NCBI RefSeq assembly: GCF_023015885.1
Contig: NZ_JALKBE010000001.1
Span: forward strand, 186,001 to 250,000
DNA length: 64,000 nucleotides
Direction of reading: 5' to 3'
Source: Aliiroseovarius sp. S1123
Lineage (GTDB): Bacteria > Pseudomonadota > Alphaproteobacteria > Rhodobacterales > Rhodobacteraceae
The position numbers and the translations under genes are program-made. How positions within the stretch are numbered: position 1 is the stretch's first letter; every line of letters starts with the position of its first letter. Shown here in pieces: positions 37,480 to 45,700 of the stretch. The notes beneath the pieces were generated by a model. That model was not told the origin of the DNA, made no database searches, and saw nothing but the letters and a program-made list of their open reading frames with translations.

Positions 37480-38781
37480 ATGGACCTGCTCACCGCAAAT
37501 GACCGCCACGGGGAGTATCCCCAATCTTGGTATGCCGCTACGGCCGATGCGCCCGGCCCGTTTCCAGCTGCACAGGGCGACGTGTCGTGTGATGTCTGTG
37601 TGATTGGCGGCGGATTTACCGGTTTATCAGCAGCCCTACATCTGGCCGAGCGCGGCTATGACGTCGTGCTTCTGGAAGCGCAGCGCGTGGGTTTCGGCGC
37701 CTCGGGCCGCAATGGCGGTCAGGTCGGCATGGGGCAGCGTCTGGATCAGGACGAGCTGGAGAAGATGGTGGGCAAAGACGACGCCCGCAAGCTGTGGGAC
37801 ATGGCATCGGAAAGCGTGCAGCTGGTCCGTGACATGGTCGCCAAACACGCACCCGACGCGGGGTTCACCGACGGCATCATCCACGCCATGCACCGCGCAC
37901 GCTATGTGCCCGAGGATCACGCCTATGTGCGCAAGCTGAACGAGGAGTACGGCTATGACCTGATCCGCACCGTGGATCGCGAGGAAATGCGCGAGTTGTG
38001 CGGCTCGCCTGCCTATCACGGCGGATCTCTGGACATGGGGGCAGGGCACACGCACCCGCTGCGTTTGGCTTTTGGTATGGCGCGGGCTGCGGTCGCTGCT
38101 GGCGCACGGATTTTTGAAACCAGCCGCGTGACCAATGTCAGCGAAGGTGCGAGTGTGACGGTCAGTACGGATGCGGCCAATATCCGTGCCAGCCATCTGG
38201 TCTGGGCCTGCAATGGCTATCTTGGCAACACGCAGTCCCATGTCGCCGCGCGGGTCATGCCGATCAACAACTATATTCTGGCGACCGAACCGCTGAGCGA
38301 TGATTTCGCCAAGTCGCTAATCCGCGACGGGCATGCCGTGGCAGACAGCAAGTTCGTGATTAACTATTTCCGCCTGTCGGATGATAACCGGATGCTGTTC
38401 GGCGGTGCGGAAAGCTATGGCTACAAGTTCCCGAAGGATATCGTGAAGCTGGTGTCAAAGCCGATGCTGGAAATTTATCCGCAGCTGAAAGACTCCAAGA
38501 TCGACTATGCGTGGGGTGGCACGCTGGGAATTACCATGAACCGGATGCCGCATTTCGCGCGGCTGCAAGGGAATGTGCTGTCGGCGTCTGGCTATTCCGG
38601 GCACGGCGTGGCGATGGCGACGCTGGGCGGCAAAATGGTGGCCGAGGCGATTTCGGGCCAAGCCGAGCGGTTCGATCTGATGGCGCAGGTGCCGACCCAT
38701 CGCTTCCCTGGCGGCGTGGCGCTGCGCTGGCCGCTTTTGGTTGCGGCGATGCTGTGGTTCAGTTTGCGGGACAAGCTTTAA
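37480..38781 (+). CDS. FAD-dependent amine oxidoreductase, PuuB-like (second copy)
   Basis: This 433-residue DAO-family flavoenzyme has CDVCVIGGGFTGLSAALHLA and GFGASGRNGGQVGMG for FAD and SASGYSGHGVAMATLGG near the C-terminus. It is a paralogue of the enzyme at 28380-29717 but diverged. It follows the putrescine aminotransferase, so it may act on gamma-glutamylputrescine or a related amine. Start 37480 follows GAGGGATCC. The tail ends in a hydrophobic stretch (WPLLVAAMLWFSL), possibly membrane-associated. Confidence 0.83.
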   Translation: MDLLTANDRHGEYPQSWYAATADAPGPFPAAQGDVSCDVCVIGGGFTGLSAALHLAERGYDVVLLEAQRVGFGASGRNGGQVGMGQRLDQDELEKMVGKDDARKLWDMASESVQLVRDMVAKHAPDAGFTDGIIHAMHRARYVPEDHAYVRKLNEEYGYDLIRTVDREEMRELCGSPAYHGGSLDMGAGHTHPLRLAFGMARAAVAAGARIFETSRVTNVSEGASVTVSTDAANIRASHLVWACNGYLGNTQSHVAARVMPINNYILATEPLSDDFAKSLIRDGHAVADSKFVINYFRLSDDNRMLFGGAESYGYKFPKDIVKLVSKPMLEIYPQLKDSKIDYAWGGTLGITMNRMPHFARLQGNVLSASGYSGHGVAMATLGGKMVAEAISGQAERFDLMAQVPTHRFPGGVALRWPLLVAAMLWFSLRDKL

Positions 38782-38796
38782 GCGCGCTTTAAGCGT

Positions 38797-39897
38797 TTAT
38801 CCCTTCGGGCCGCCCACATCGCTGGGGGCAACCGCCACGGTTTTCACAATGGCATAGAGTGCGGTTCCGACGCTCAGGTCCAACGCGGCCAGCGACCGCT
38901 TGGTGATCCGCGCCAGAACCCGGCCCGCTGAGGTATCCAGCGACAGGATCGCACCGGGACCGGCCCCTTCCTGCACTTCATGCACTACGCCGGGCAGGCA
39001 GTTCAGGGCCGAGATGCCTTCAGGCCGACCGCGCGACAGGATGACGTCTTGCGCGGCGATGCGTACCCGCACCGGCGTGCCGGGGTCGCGCGCGATGCGT
39101 GGCAGGAACAGCGGGATGCCGCCTGCGTTCAACTCGGTCAGCCCGTCGTTGTGATGCGCGGCCACGCGGGCCTCTATCACAGCCCCGACAGAGCGCACAT
39201 CGCCTGGGCTGAAGCTGGGATCACCGAGAACCTCAATTGCGTTGCCCTGTCGGACCACACGCCCGTTTTCCAGCGCCACAACAGTGGTGGCCAGCCGCGC
39301 AACCTCGGTGGTTGAGTGGGTGACATACAGAATGGGCACCTCGCCCTCGTCGCGCAGGCGCTCGAAATAGGGCAGGATCTCTTCCTTGCGGGGATCGTCC
39401 AACGCGGCCAGAGGCTCGTCGGCGAGGATCAGTTGCGGGCGAGACAACAAGGCCCGCCCAATGGCGACGCGTTGTTTTTCACCGCCGGACAAACGCGGAG
39501 TGCGGCGGTCCAGAAGGTGTCCGATGCCCAGCATCTCGACCACGCGGTCGAAGCGCGCGGTGTCCGCAGGCTGGCGGGTGACACGGCGGGCATAGTCCAG
39601 ATTGCGGCGCACGGTCAGATGCGGAAACAGGCGGGCGTCCTGAAAGACATAGCCGATGCGGCGTTCATGCGCGGACAGGCAGATGCCCTGCGCGCTGTCC
39701 AGAAGCACATGATCCCCCACCGTGATCCGCCCGGAGACATCGCGGGTAAGGCCAGCCACCGCGTCAACCACACTGGTCTTGCCCGATCCCGACGCGCCAA
39801 ACAGCACGGTCAGCCCCGCCGGCGCAGAGACATCCACATCCAGATCAAAGCCGGGACGCTTGGCGCGCAGGGTGATGGAAAGGGCGGGCTGGGTCAT
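38797..39897 (-). CDS. modC: Molybdate ABC transporter ATP-binding protein
   Basis: This 366-residue ATPase has Walker A GASGSGKTSVVDAV, signature LSGGEKQRVAIGRALL, Walker B LILADEPLAALD and the switch VTHSTTEVARL, then a C-terminal molybdate-binding TOBE domain (about 300-363). This layout is characteristic of ModC. Start 39897 overlaps the modB stop by ATGA; the long upstream reading to 40563 is antiparallel noise over modB. Confidence 0.93.
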   Translation of the reverse strand: MTQPALSITLRAKRPGFDLDVDVSAPAGLTVLFGASGSGKTSVVDAVAGLTRDVSGRITVGDHVLLDSAQGICLSAHERRIGYVFQDARLFPHLTVRRNLDYARRVTRQPADTARFDRVVEMLGIGHLLDRRTPRLSGGEKQRVAIGRALLSRPQLILADEPLAALDDPRKEEILPYFERLRDEGEVPILYVTHSTTEVARLATTVVALENGRVVRQGNAIEVLGDPSFSPGDVRSVGAVIEARVAAHHNDGLTELNAGGIPLFLPRIARDPGTPVRVRIAAQDVILSRGRPEGISALNCLPGVVHEVQEGAGPGAILSLDTSAGRVLARITKRSLAALDLSVGTALYAIVKTVAVAPSDVGGPKG

Positions 39898-40586
39898 GCG
39901 TCCTCCATCCGTTTGGCGATGCGGCGGGCCAGCACTTCGGACGCCACAAGCGCCCCCATGGCGATGATGATCGAGATCACGACCAATCGCAGTGCGGCAC
40001 TCTCGCCCCCTGGCACTTGTAGGAAGCTGTAGATGGCGGACGGGACTGTACGTGTTTCGCCGGGGATGTTCGAGACGAAGGTGATCGTCGCCCCGAATTC
40101 GCCCATTGCTTTGGCAAAACCAAGGATCGCGCCCGCGATGATACCGGGCAGGGCGAGGGGCAGGGTGATGGTGGCAAAGACCGACCAGCGGCCCGCGCCC
40201 AACGTGGCGGCGGCGGCTTCCAGCTTGGGGTCGACGGCCTCGATCGACAGCCGAATAGCGCGCACCATCAAAGGAAAGCCCATGATTGCTGCCGCCAGCG
40301 CTGCGCCCGTCCAGCGGAAGGCCAGCGGCAAGCCAAGCTTGGTCAGGAGCGCCCCAACGGGCGCGGTGCCGCCGAAGGTCAGTAGCAGAAGGTAACCGGT
40401 CACGACAGGCGGCAGGATCAGCGGTAGGTGAACCAGTCCGTTCACCACCTGCTTGCCCGGAAACTCTTTGCGGGCAAGCAGATGCGCAACCCAGATGGCC
40501 ACGGGCAGGGACAGGGCCGTTGCCCAGCCAGCGACCTTCAAGGACAGCGCGACGGCCTGCCATTCTTCGGGGCCAAGCCAGCTCAT
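39894..40586 (-). CDS. modB: Molybdate ABC transporter permease
   Basis: This 230-residue permease has five hydrophobic segments and the EAA-loop region AAAATLGAGRWSVFATITLP, with FAKAMGEFGATITFVSNIPG typical of ModB. It forms the channel for molybdate import with ModC. It overlaps both modA and modC by ATGA. Confidence 0.93.
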   Translation of the reverse strand: MSWLGPEEWQAVALSLKVAGWATALSLPVAIWVAHLLARKEFPGKQVVNGLVHLPLILPPVVTGYLLLLTFGGTAPVGALLTKLGLPLAFRWTGAALAAAIMGFPLMVRAIRLSIEAVDPKLEAAAATLGAGRWSVFATITLPLALPGIIAGAILGFAKAMGEFGATITFVSNIPGETRTVPSAIYSFLQVPGGESAALRLVVISIIIAMGALVASEVLARRIAKRMEDA

Positions 40587-41365
40587 TCCGGCACCTCGGG
40601 CAAGGGAAGGAAGCCGTGGCCTTGCAGGATGGATTGCCCCGCGGTTCCGGTCAGATAGTCCAAAAAGGCCGTTGCGGTGGCCACGTCGCCGGATGCGATT
40701 GCCGCCGCTGGATAGGTGATCTGCGGATGTGTCTTAGCAGGGAACGGCGCGACAAGGCGCACTCTCGGCTCGGCCTGTGCATCCGTCGCATAGACAACGC
40801 CCAACCGCGCCTCGCCCAGTGCGACCAGAGCCAAAGCGGCGCGGACGTTGTCGGTCTGCACCACATGGGATTTCGCCGCATCCCATAGCCCCAGATGGGT
40901 CAGAGCCGCCTTGCCGTATTGTCCGGCAGGGATCGCATCGACCAGCGCCATCGACAAACGCCCTCCGTCCAAAGCCGCCGCGAATTCTTCGGGCGTTTCT
41001 GGTAGGCTCGTCGGAGCTTCTTGTTCTGCAGGCGCGATCAGCACCAGTACATTCCCGGCAAAGTCCCGGCGCGAGCCGTCAGCTAACAACTCGGCAGCCT
41101 CGACTGCATCCATCCAATCCGCATTCGCAGACAGAAACACGTCCGCAGGTGCGCCCAGGGTGATCTGTCGCGCCAGAACCGATGACCCCGCGAAGGACAG
41201 CGCGACCTCGTGCCCAGTGTCGCTTTCGAAGGCCGCAGCCACCTCGTCCAGCGCGCCGCCTAAGCTTGCGGCGGCGAAAACGGTGATCCGATCGGCCAGC
41301 ACAGGCATCGTTGACGCCCCCAGAAACAGGGCGGCGAGGGTATATCGACGGGTGTACAAAAACAT
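40583..41365 (-). CDS. modA: Periplasmic molybdate-binding protein
   Basis: This 260-residue solute-binding protein has an N-terminal signal peptide (about 1-24, ending VLA) and the ModA start ITVFAAASLGGALDEVAAAF, with SFAGSSVLARQI and GAPADVFLSANADWMD for oxyanion binding, and YGKAALTHLGLWD. It delivers molybdate to ModBC for molybdenum cofactor enzymes. Start 41365 is preferred over the upstream reading because the signal peptide begins there. Confidence 0.92.
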   Translation of the reverse strand: MFLYTRRYTLAALFLGASTMPVLADRITVFAAASLGGALDEVAAAFESDTGHEVALSFAGSSVLARQITLGAPADVFLSANADWMDAVEAAELLADGSRRDFAGNVLVLIAPAEQEAPTSLPETPEEFAAALDGGRLSMALVDAIPAGQYGKAALTHLGLWDAAKSHVVQTDNVRAALALVALGEARLGVVYATDAQAEPRVRLVAPFPAKTHPQITYPAAAIASGDVATATAFLDYLTGTAGQSILQGHGFLPLPEVPE

Positions 41366-41378
41366 CTCGGATCGAGAT
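41364..41378. promoter_or_regulatory. Inverted repeat over the modA start codon
   Basis: ATCTCG-GAT-CGAGAT is a perfect 6-bp inverted repeat whose left end overlaps the modA ATG. Read on the minus strand it is preceded by CGTTAT, reminiscent of ModE boxes (CGTTAT-type half-sites). It may be a molybdate-responsive operator, with modest support. Confidence 0.35.
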
Positions 41379-41424
41379 AACGGGATGGGCGGCCCGTCAG
41401 CAAGGGGTTTTGCGGTCGCAGCGG

Positions 41425-42225
41425 TCAGGCGAAGTGGATGTCCACGCTGCCAAACGGCCCGAAATCCGCGTGAATACCGGTGCCCGAGGGGCATTCGACG
41501 GGGCGGATGAAGCTGCCCGACAGAATTATCTGCCCCGGTTCAATGCTTTGCCCATATTGCGCCATGCGGCGTGCCAGCCAGACGACGCTTTCCACCGGAT
41601 CATTCAGAACCCCTGCACCCAGCCCGGTTTCCTCGACCTCGCCATTGCGCGAGGTGATGGCGCCGACCCAGCGAAGGTCAAAGGCGTCGACCGCATGGCG
41701 TACGGTGCCAAGTACGATCCCGGCGTTGGCTGCATTGTCGCTGATCGTGTCAAAGACGGTGCGAGTTGCACCGGTCTCTGGGTCGACGCGCTGAATGCGG
41801 GTGTCCAGGATCTCGATCGAGGGCGCGACATAGTCGGTCGCGGCGATCACGTCCTCGCGGGTGACATCATCGCCCCCGATGGCGTCTTTCATCACGAACG
41901 CAATCTCGGCCTCGATCCGGGGTTGGATGAACCGGCCCGCAGGTACCGTCGCATCATTCTCAAACAGCATGTCGTCAAACAGGATGCCGCTGTCCGGAAT
42001 GTCGATGTTCAGCGCATATTGCATCGCTTTCGAGGTCAGCCCGATCTTCCAGCCGATCACCTTACGCCCCGCGCCCAGCTTGGCGCGGTAGATCGCGTTC
42101 TGCACCTGATAGGCATCGTCCATTCCCATTTCCGGGTGGCGCTTGGTCAACAGTCCGATCTGGTCGCGGGTCTGCTCAGCGGCGAGCAAATCGGCGGCGG
42201 CGCGGGCGTGATCTTCTGGCGTCAT
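41425..42225 (-). CDS. hpaH: 2-oxo-hept-3-ene-1,7-dioate hydratase
   Basis: This 266-residue enzyme of the hydratase/decarboxylase (MhpD/HpaH) fold adds water to 2-oxo-hept-3-ene-1,7-dioate in homoprotocatechuate breakdown. Features are KVIGWKIGLTSKAMQ, the metal-binding RIEAEIAFVMKDAI and PGQIILSGSFIRPV. The hpa neighbours favour HpaH over MhpD. Its start overlaps hpaG by ATGA. Confidence 0.88.
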   Translation of the reverse strand: MTPEDHARAAADLLAAEQTRDQIGLLTKRHPEMGMDDAYQVQNAIYRAKLGAGRKVIGWKIGLTSKAMQYALNIDIPDSGILFDDMLFENDATVPAGRFIQPRIEAEIAFVMKDAIGGDDVTREDVIAATDYVAPSIEILDTRIQRVDPETGATRTVFDTISDNAANAGIVLGTVRHAVDAFDLRWVGAITSRNGEVEETGLGAGVLNDPVESVVWLARRMAQYGQSIEPGQIILSGSFIRPVECPSGTGIHADFGPFGSVDIHFA

Positions 42226-43076
42226 ACGACTTCGTCCTCGATCGTATTCGACAGCGTGCCAATCCCGTCGACCGACACTTCGACCACATCGCCGGGCACA
42301 AGATACTTGGGCGGATCAAACCGCGCGCCTGCGCCCGTGGGGGTGCCGGTGACGATCACATCACCGGGCTGCAGCGTCATGAAGGTCGAGATATAGGCGA
42401 TTTCCTCGCGGATCGGGAACATCATGCGATTGAGGGTATCGTCTTGGCGTAGCTCTCCGTTCACGTGGGTCTGAATGCGTGCGTCATCCAGTTGGGTGGC
42501 GTCAGTGAAGGGCACCAGCCACGGGCCAATCGCGCCGGAGCGGTCCCAGTTCTTGCCTTGGGTGACGTTGAATTTGGCATGACGCACCCAGTCACGGATC
42601 GTACCTTCATTGCACAGGGTTAGCGCCGCGATGTGGTCATAGGCGTCCTCCGCCGCAATCCTGCGGCCCGCTTTGCCAATCACGATGGCAACCTCGCCCT
42701 CGTAATCCAACGTGTGGTTCTCTGGCGGACGGATCAGCGGGCGATTGTGGCCCGTGAACCCGCTGGCGAAGCGCGGGAACAGCGACATATATTTCGGCTG
42801 TGCGCTGCCGTCTTTGTATTCGGCGTTCCGATCCGGGAAATTAACGCCCACGCAGAGGATGCGGCGGGTGTCGGGCATGACCATCTCGAACGTATAGTCC
42901 GTGTGGGTAACGTCGCGACCCTTGGCAGCAGAGGCCAGCGCGTCAAATTGCCCGGCGGCAATAACCTCGTAGAGGCTTGCGTGATCGGGGAAGGCGTCGT
43001 TCAGCGCAACCGCGCCCTCATCCGTGATCGCGCCAAAAAAGGTCTCGCCATTGGCCGTGTAGGTTGCAAAACGCAT
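42222..43076 (-). CDS. hpaG: Fumarylacetoacetate hydrolase-family protein, HpaG-like
   Basis: This 284-residue FAH-fold enzyme carries CVGVNFPDRNAEY, the metal ligands in LDYEGEVAIVIGKAG and QPGDVIVTGTPTGAGA. In this cluster it most likely acts as the 5-oxopent-3-ene-1,2,5-tricarboxylate decarboxylase. It has a single FAH domain, unlike the two-domain E. coli HpaG (decarboxylase/isomerase), so the isomerase step (HpaF) must be elsewhere. Start 43076 (MRFATYTANG) is chosen with AAGGA nine bases upstream; 43085 is an alternative. Confidence 0.8.
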   Translation of the reverse strand: MRFATYTANGETFFGAITDEGAVALNDAFPDHASLYEVIAAGQFDALASAAKGRDVTHTDYTFEMVMPDTRRILCVGVNFPDRNAEYKDGSAQPKYMSLFPRFASGFTGHNRPLIRPPENHTLDYEGEVAIVIGKAGRRIAAEDAYDHIAALTLCNEGTIRDWVRHAKFNVTQGKNWDRSGAIGPWLVPFTDATQLDDARIQTHVNGELRQDDTLNRMMFPIREEIAYISTFMTLQPGDVIVTGTPTGAGARFDPPKYLVPGDVVEVSVDGIGTLSNTIEDEVV

Positions 43077-43106
43077 GAAATTCATTCCTTGCCTGCGCGT
43101 TGTTCT

Positions 43107-43150
43107 CCGTTTTCGTGCACGAAAACGGCGCGGAAATTTCAAAATTTCCG
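43107..43150. repeat. Two adjacent perfect palindromes between hpaD and hpaG
   Basis: 43107-43128 is a 22-base perfect palindrome with arms CCGTTTTCGTG. 43131-43150 has arms CGGAAATTT and AAATTTCCG around CA. Together they fill the gap after the hpaD stop. They may be stem-loops protecting or ending the upstream message, or repetitive elements. Confidence 0.65.
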
Positions 43151-43160
43151 ATCTGTGGGT

Positions 43161-44003
43161 TCAGACCGAGAAGCTGATATTGGCTTGTCCGGTGCCGGAG
43201 CTGCCAAAGTAAGGCGTGTAGATGTCGATCTTTCCCTCGTAGTCTTTCCAGCCCAATGCGCCGAACAGAAGCGCGGTGTCGTTCATCGCGCATTCACCGG
43301 TGCACTTGACCGCATAGTCGGGCAACAGGTCGAGGAACTCGGCCCATTTGCCGTTTTCCCAAAGCTCAAGAACGCGCAGGTCCATCTGGCGGTTGAATTC
43401 GCCATTCACCGAGTTCAGCCCGTCAACCGAGCGCTCGTTGGGTGTGAAATCATGGCTAAGCGAGCCTGAGGCGAAGATCGCCACCTTGCGGTCCGACCGC
43501 TTGATCCCTTCGGCAATGGCCGCGCCCCAACGGCGGTTTTCCTCGATGGACGAAAACTGGTTTACGGCAATGGGCAGTACGCGGGCGTTTACGCCTTTGT
43601 TGATGAAGTGCATCGGCAGAAGCGTCCCGTATTCCATGCCCAAATCGGGCTGCGCATGGCCCAACGCGCGCTCGCCGCGTTCCTCAAGCACGCTCAGGAT
43701 GCTCTGTGCCAGCTCGCTGTCGCCTTGATAGTCAAACTCCATATCCGCCAGCATGTGCGGCAGTTCGTGACTGATGAAGCGGCCCTTGTGGTGGGGCTTG
43801 GCGTTCAGGTGGAAGCCCTGATTGGTGATCCAATGGGTGTCGAACACGATGAACGTATCGACGCCCCGGTCAATCGCATCCTGCCTCAGTTTGGCATAGC
43901 CATCGACAGCCGACTGCCGGATACCTTTGTACTGCGGCATAGTTTCGGACATCCAGATACTTGGCACATGGGTGATTTTCGCAGCTTGAACGATCTGTCC
44001 CAT
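43161..44003 (-). CDS. hpaD: 3,4-dihydroxyphenylacetate 2,3-dioxygenase (class III extradiol)
   Basis: This 280-residue ring-cleaving dioxygenase opens homoprotocatechuate to 5-carboxymethyl-2-hydroxymuconate semialdehyde. It has the LigB-type fold: ITHVPSIWMSE near the start, IVFDTHWITNQGFHLN and HKGRFISHELPHML with metal-binding His/Glu residues, and IFASGSLSHDF. Neighbouring hpaE and hpaG confirm the pathway. Start 44003 fits the family N-terminus (MGQIVQAAKITHVPS). Confidence 0.9.
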   Translation of the reverse strand: MGQIVQAAKITHVPSIWMSETMPQYKGIRQSAVDGYAKLRQDAIDRGVDTFIVFDTHWITNQGFHLNAKPHHKGRFISHELPHMLADMEFDYQGDSELAQSILSVLEERGERALGHAQPDLGMEYGTLLPMHFINKGVNARVLPIAVNQFSSIEENRRWGAAIAEGIKRSDRKVAIFASGSLSHDFTPNERSVDGLNSVNGEFNRQMDLRVLELWENGKWAEFLDLLPDYAVKCTGECAMNDTALLFGALGWKDYEGKIDIYTPYFGSSGTGQANISFSV

Positions 44004-44031
44004 TGGGTCTCCTCCTGTGGTCTGGGTGGGA

Positions 44032-44083
44032 TTGAGGGGCCAGCCCCTCAAACTCCCCGAGATATTTATGACAAGAAAATGAG
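44032..44083. repeat. Roseobacter-type intergenic repeat, copy B
   Basis: Stem-loop TTGAGGGGC-CA-GCCCCTCAA (44032-44051) is followed by the core CCCCGAGATATTTATGACAA, then GAAAATGAG (44055-44083), just before the hpaE stop at 44089. It matches copies A and C in core sequence and in orientation relative to the adjacent minus-strand gene. Confidence 0.75.
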
Positions 44084-44088
44084 AAGGC

Positions 44089-45597
44089 TTATGCGCCTAG
44101 CCGCATGATCTTGTGTTGGCCGGTGGCAAATCCTATGTGCTTTTGCTCCATATAGAATTCGAACGACCAGTCGCCGCCGTCGCGCCCGATACCCGAGGCT
44201 TTCACACCGCCAAACGGGGTCGGCAGGTGACGCACGTTTTCCGAGTTCACCCAGATCATGCCCGCTTCCAGCCTGTCTGTGAAGCGCAGTGCGCGGGTCA
44301 GGTCGTTGGTCCAAACATAGCCCGTCAGGCCGTATTCAGTATCATTGGCAATCGACAGCGCCTCGTCTTCCGTCGAGAAGGGGATCGAGGTCAGAACCGG
44401 GCCAAAGATTTCTTCGCGCGCGATGCGCATCTGGTTGGTTGCGTTGGTGAACAGTGTCGGGCGCACGAAATAGCCTTCGTCGCCAACTTTCACGCCACCT
44501 GCGGCCACAGTCGCACCGTCTTCCTTGGCGATGTCGAAATAGGACGTCACTTTGTTGTAGTGTTCCTTGGTCACCAGTGGGCCGATTTCGGTCGCGGGAT
44601 CCAGCGGATGGCCAACCTTGATGTTGTTCACGCGCAGGGCGAGCTTGGCCTCGAACTCTTCCTTGATCGTGTCCTGTACCAACAGGCGCGACGAGGAGGT
44701 GCAGCGCTCGCCGTTGATCGAGTAGATCATGAAGATCACCGCATCCAGTGCGCGATCCAGATCGGCATCGTCAAAGACGATCACGGGGTTTTTTCCGCCC
44801 AGTTCCAGATGGTTACGCTTGTGTGTGTCGGCGCCCTGTTTCACAATCAGGCTGCCGGTGCGGCTTTCGCCGACAAAGGCAATCGCCTTGATTTTTGGAT
44901 GTTCACACAATGCCTTACCAGCGTCGGGCCCGAAGCCGTTCACGGTGTTCAACACCCCCTTGGGCAGGCCGGCCTCTTCCGCGATCTCGACCAGCAGGCG
45001 GGCGGTCAGGGGGCTGTCTTCGGCGGGTTTATGCACCACAGTGCAGCCCGCGGCCAGGGCCGGGGCGATCTTCCACGTGGACAGCATGAAAGGTGTGTTC
45101 CACGGGGTGATGACGCCCACCGGGCCGATCGGCGTGCGGCTGGTGACGTTCATCAGCGTGGGCGATTTCAGGTGCTGCCCGTCGCGGGCCTGAATGACCT
45201 GATCAGCGAAATATCGGAAGTTCTCGGCCCCGCGCAGGGCGGCTTTCGACATGAAACGCAGGGTTTGGCCGGTGTCCCAGCATTCGCATAGCGAGATCTC
45301 TTCAGCGCGCGCTTCGATGGCGTCGGCGACGTTCAGAAGGATACGGCGACGCTCTGTCGCGGGCATGTCGCGCCAGACTGCAAAGGCCTCATGAGCAGCG
45401 TTGGCCGCGGCGTCTATGTCATCTGCCGTACCGTGGGCCACATCGCAGATCACCGACTTGTCCACCGGGCTGGTTGTCTGGAACACGCCCGCTGCGCCGT
45501 CCCGATCTTCGCCCGCGATCCGGTTTTTGATCCCGCTCGCACGGAACCGCTCAAGATAGCCCGCGAGTTTCGAAAGATTGCTGTCCAGATCCGACAT
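44089..45597 (-). CDS. hpaE: 5-carboxymethyl-2-hydroxymuconate semialdehyde dehydrogenase
   Basis: This 502-residue NAD-dependent aldehyde dehydrogenase has GVITPWNTPFMLSTWKIAPA, the catalytic Glu in LELGGKNPVIVFDDAD and the catalytic Cys in INGERCTSSSRLLV. It oxidises the hpaD product. The substrate is assigned from the hpa neighbours and from overall similarity to HpaE. It is the first gene of the hpaE-D-G-H series, divergent from hpaR. Confidence 0.9.
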   Translation of the reverse strand: MSDLDSNLSKLAGYLERFRASGIKNRIAGEDRDGAAGVFQTTSPVDKSVICDVAHGTADDIDAAANAAHEAFAVWRDMPATERRRILLNVADAIEARAEEISLCECWDTGQTLRFMSKAALRGAENFRYFADQVIQARDGQHLKSPTLMNVTSRTPIGPVGVITPWNTPFMLSTWKIAPALAAGCTVVHKPAEDSPLTARLLVEIAEEAGLPKGVLNTVNGFGPDAGKALCEHPKIKAIAFVGESRTGSLIVKQGADTHKRNHLELGGKNPVIVFDDADLDRALDAVIFMIYSINGERCTSSSRLLVQDTIKEEFEAKLALRVNNIKVGHPLDPATEIGPLVTKEHYNKVTSYFDIAKEDGATVAAGGVKVGDEGYFVRPTLFTNATNQMRIAREEIFGPVLTSIPFSTEDEALSIANDTEYGLTGYVWTNDLTRALRFTDRLEAGMIWVNSENVRHLPTPFGGVKASGIGRDGGDWSFEFYMEQKHIGFATGQHKIMRLGA

Positions 45598-45616
45598 GTC
45601 GCCCTCATACGTTCAG

Positions 45617-45638
45617 TAATTAATTGCGATGTTAACTA
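45617..45638. promoter_or_regulatory. Candidate HpaR operator
   Basis: TAATTAA (45617-45623) and TTAACTA (45632-45638) form an imperfect inverted repeat with an 8-base spacer, 20 bases upstream of hpaE in the hpaE-hpaR divergent region. AT-rich dyads of this size are typical of MarR-family operators. Confidence 0.4.
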
Positions 45639-45666
45639 ATAGCGCGCGCCCTGTCAAATAGTTGCT

Positions 45667-45694
45667 TTGTTCATTTCCTGCCGCTTGCTATAAC
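45667..45694 (+). promoter_or_regulatory. hpaR promoter, probably leaderless
   Basis: TTGTTC (45667-45672), a 16-base spacer and TATAAC (45689-45694) form a sigma-70-like promoter. The hpaR ATG starts six bases after the -10 box and has no ribosome site, so the transcript would begin at or next to the start codon. Confidence 0.5.
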
Positions 45695-45700
45695 ACCCTC

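Noticed and set aside
35932-37524. 530-codon minus-strand open frame across the aminotransferase
   Set aside because: It is antisense to a class III aminotransferase with all PLP motifs.
38782-38796. Repeated GCTTTAAGC sequence at the puuB-modC convergence as a terminator
   Set aside because: The dyad is imperfect, overlaps a stop codon and has no T-run in either direction.
38797-40563. Extended modC reading (588 codons)
   Set aside because: The extra N-terminal part lies over modB in another frame. ModC starts at 39897 with an ATGA overlap.
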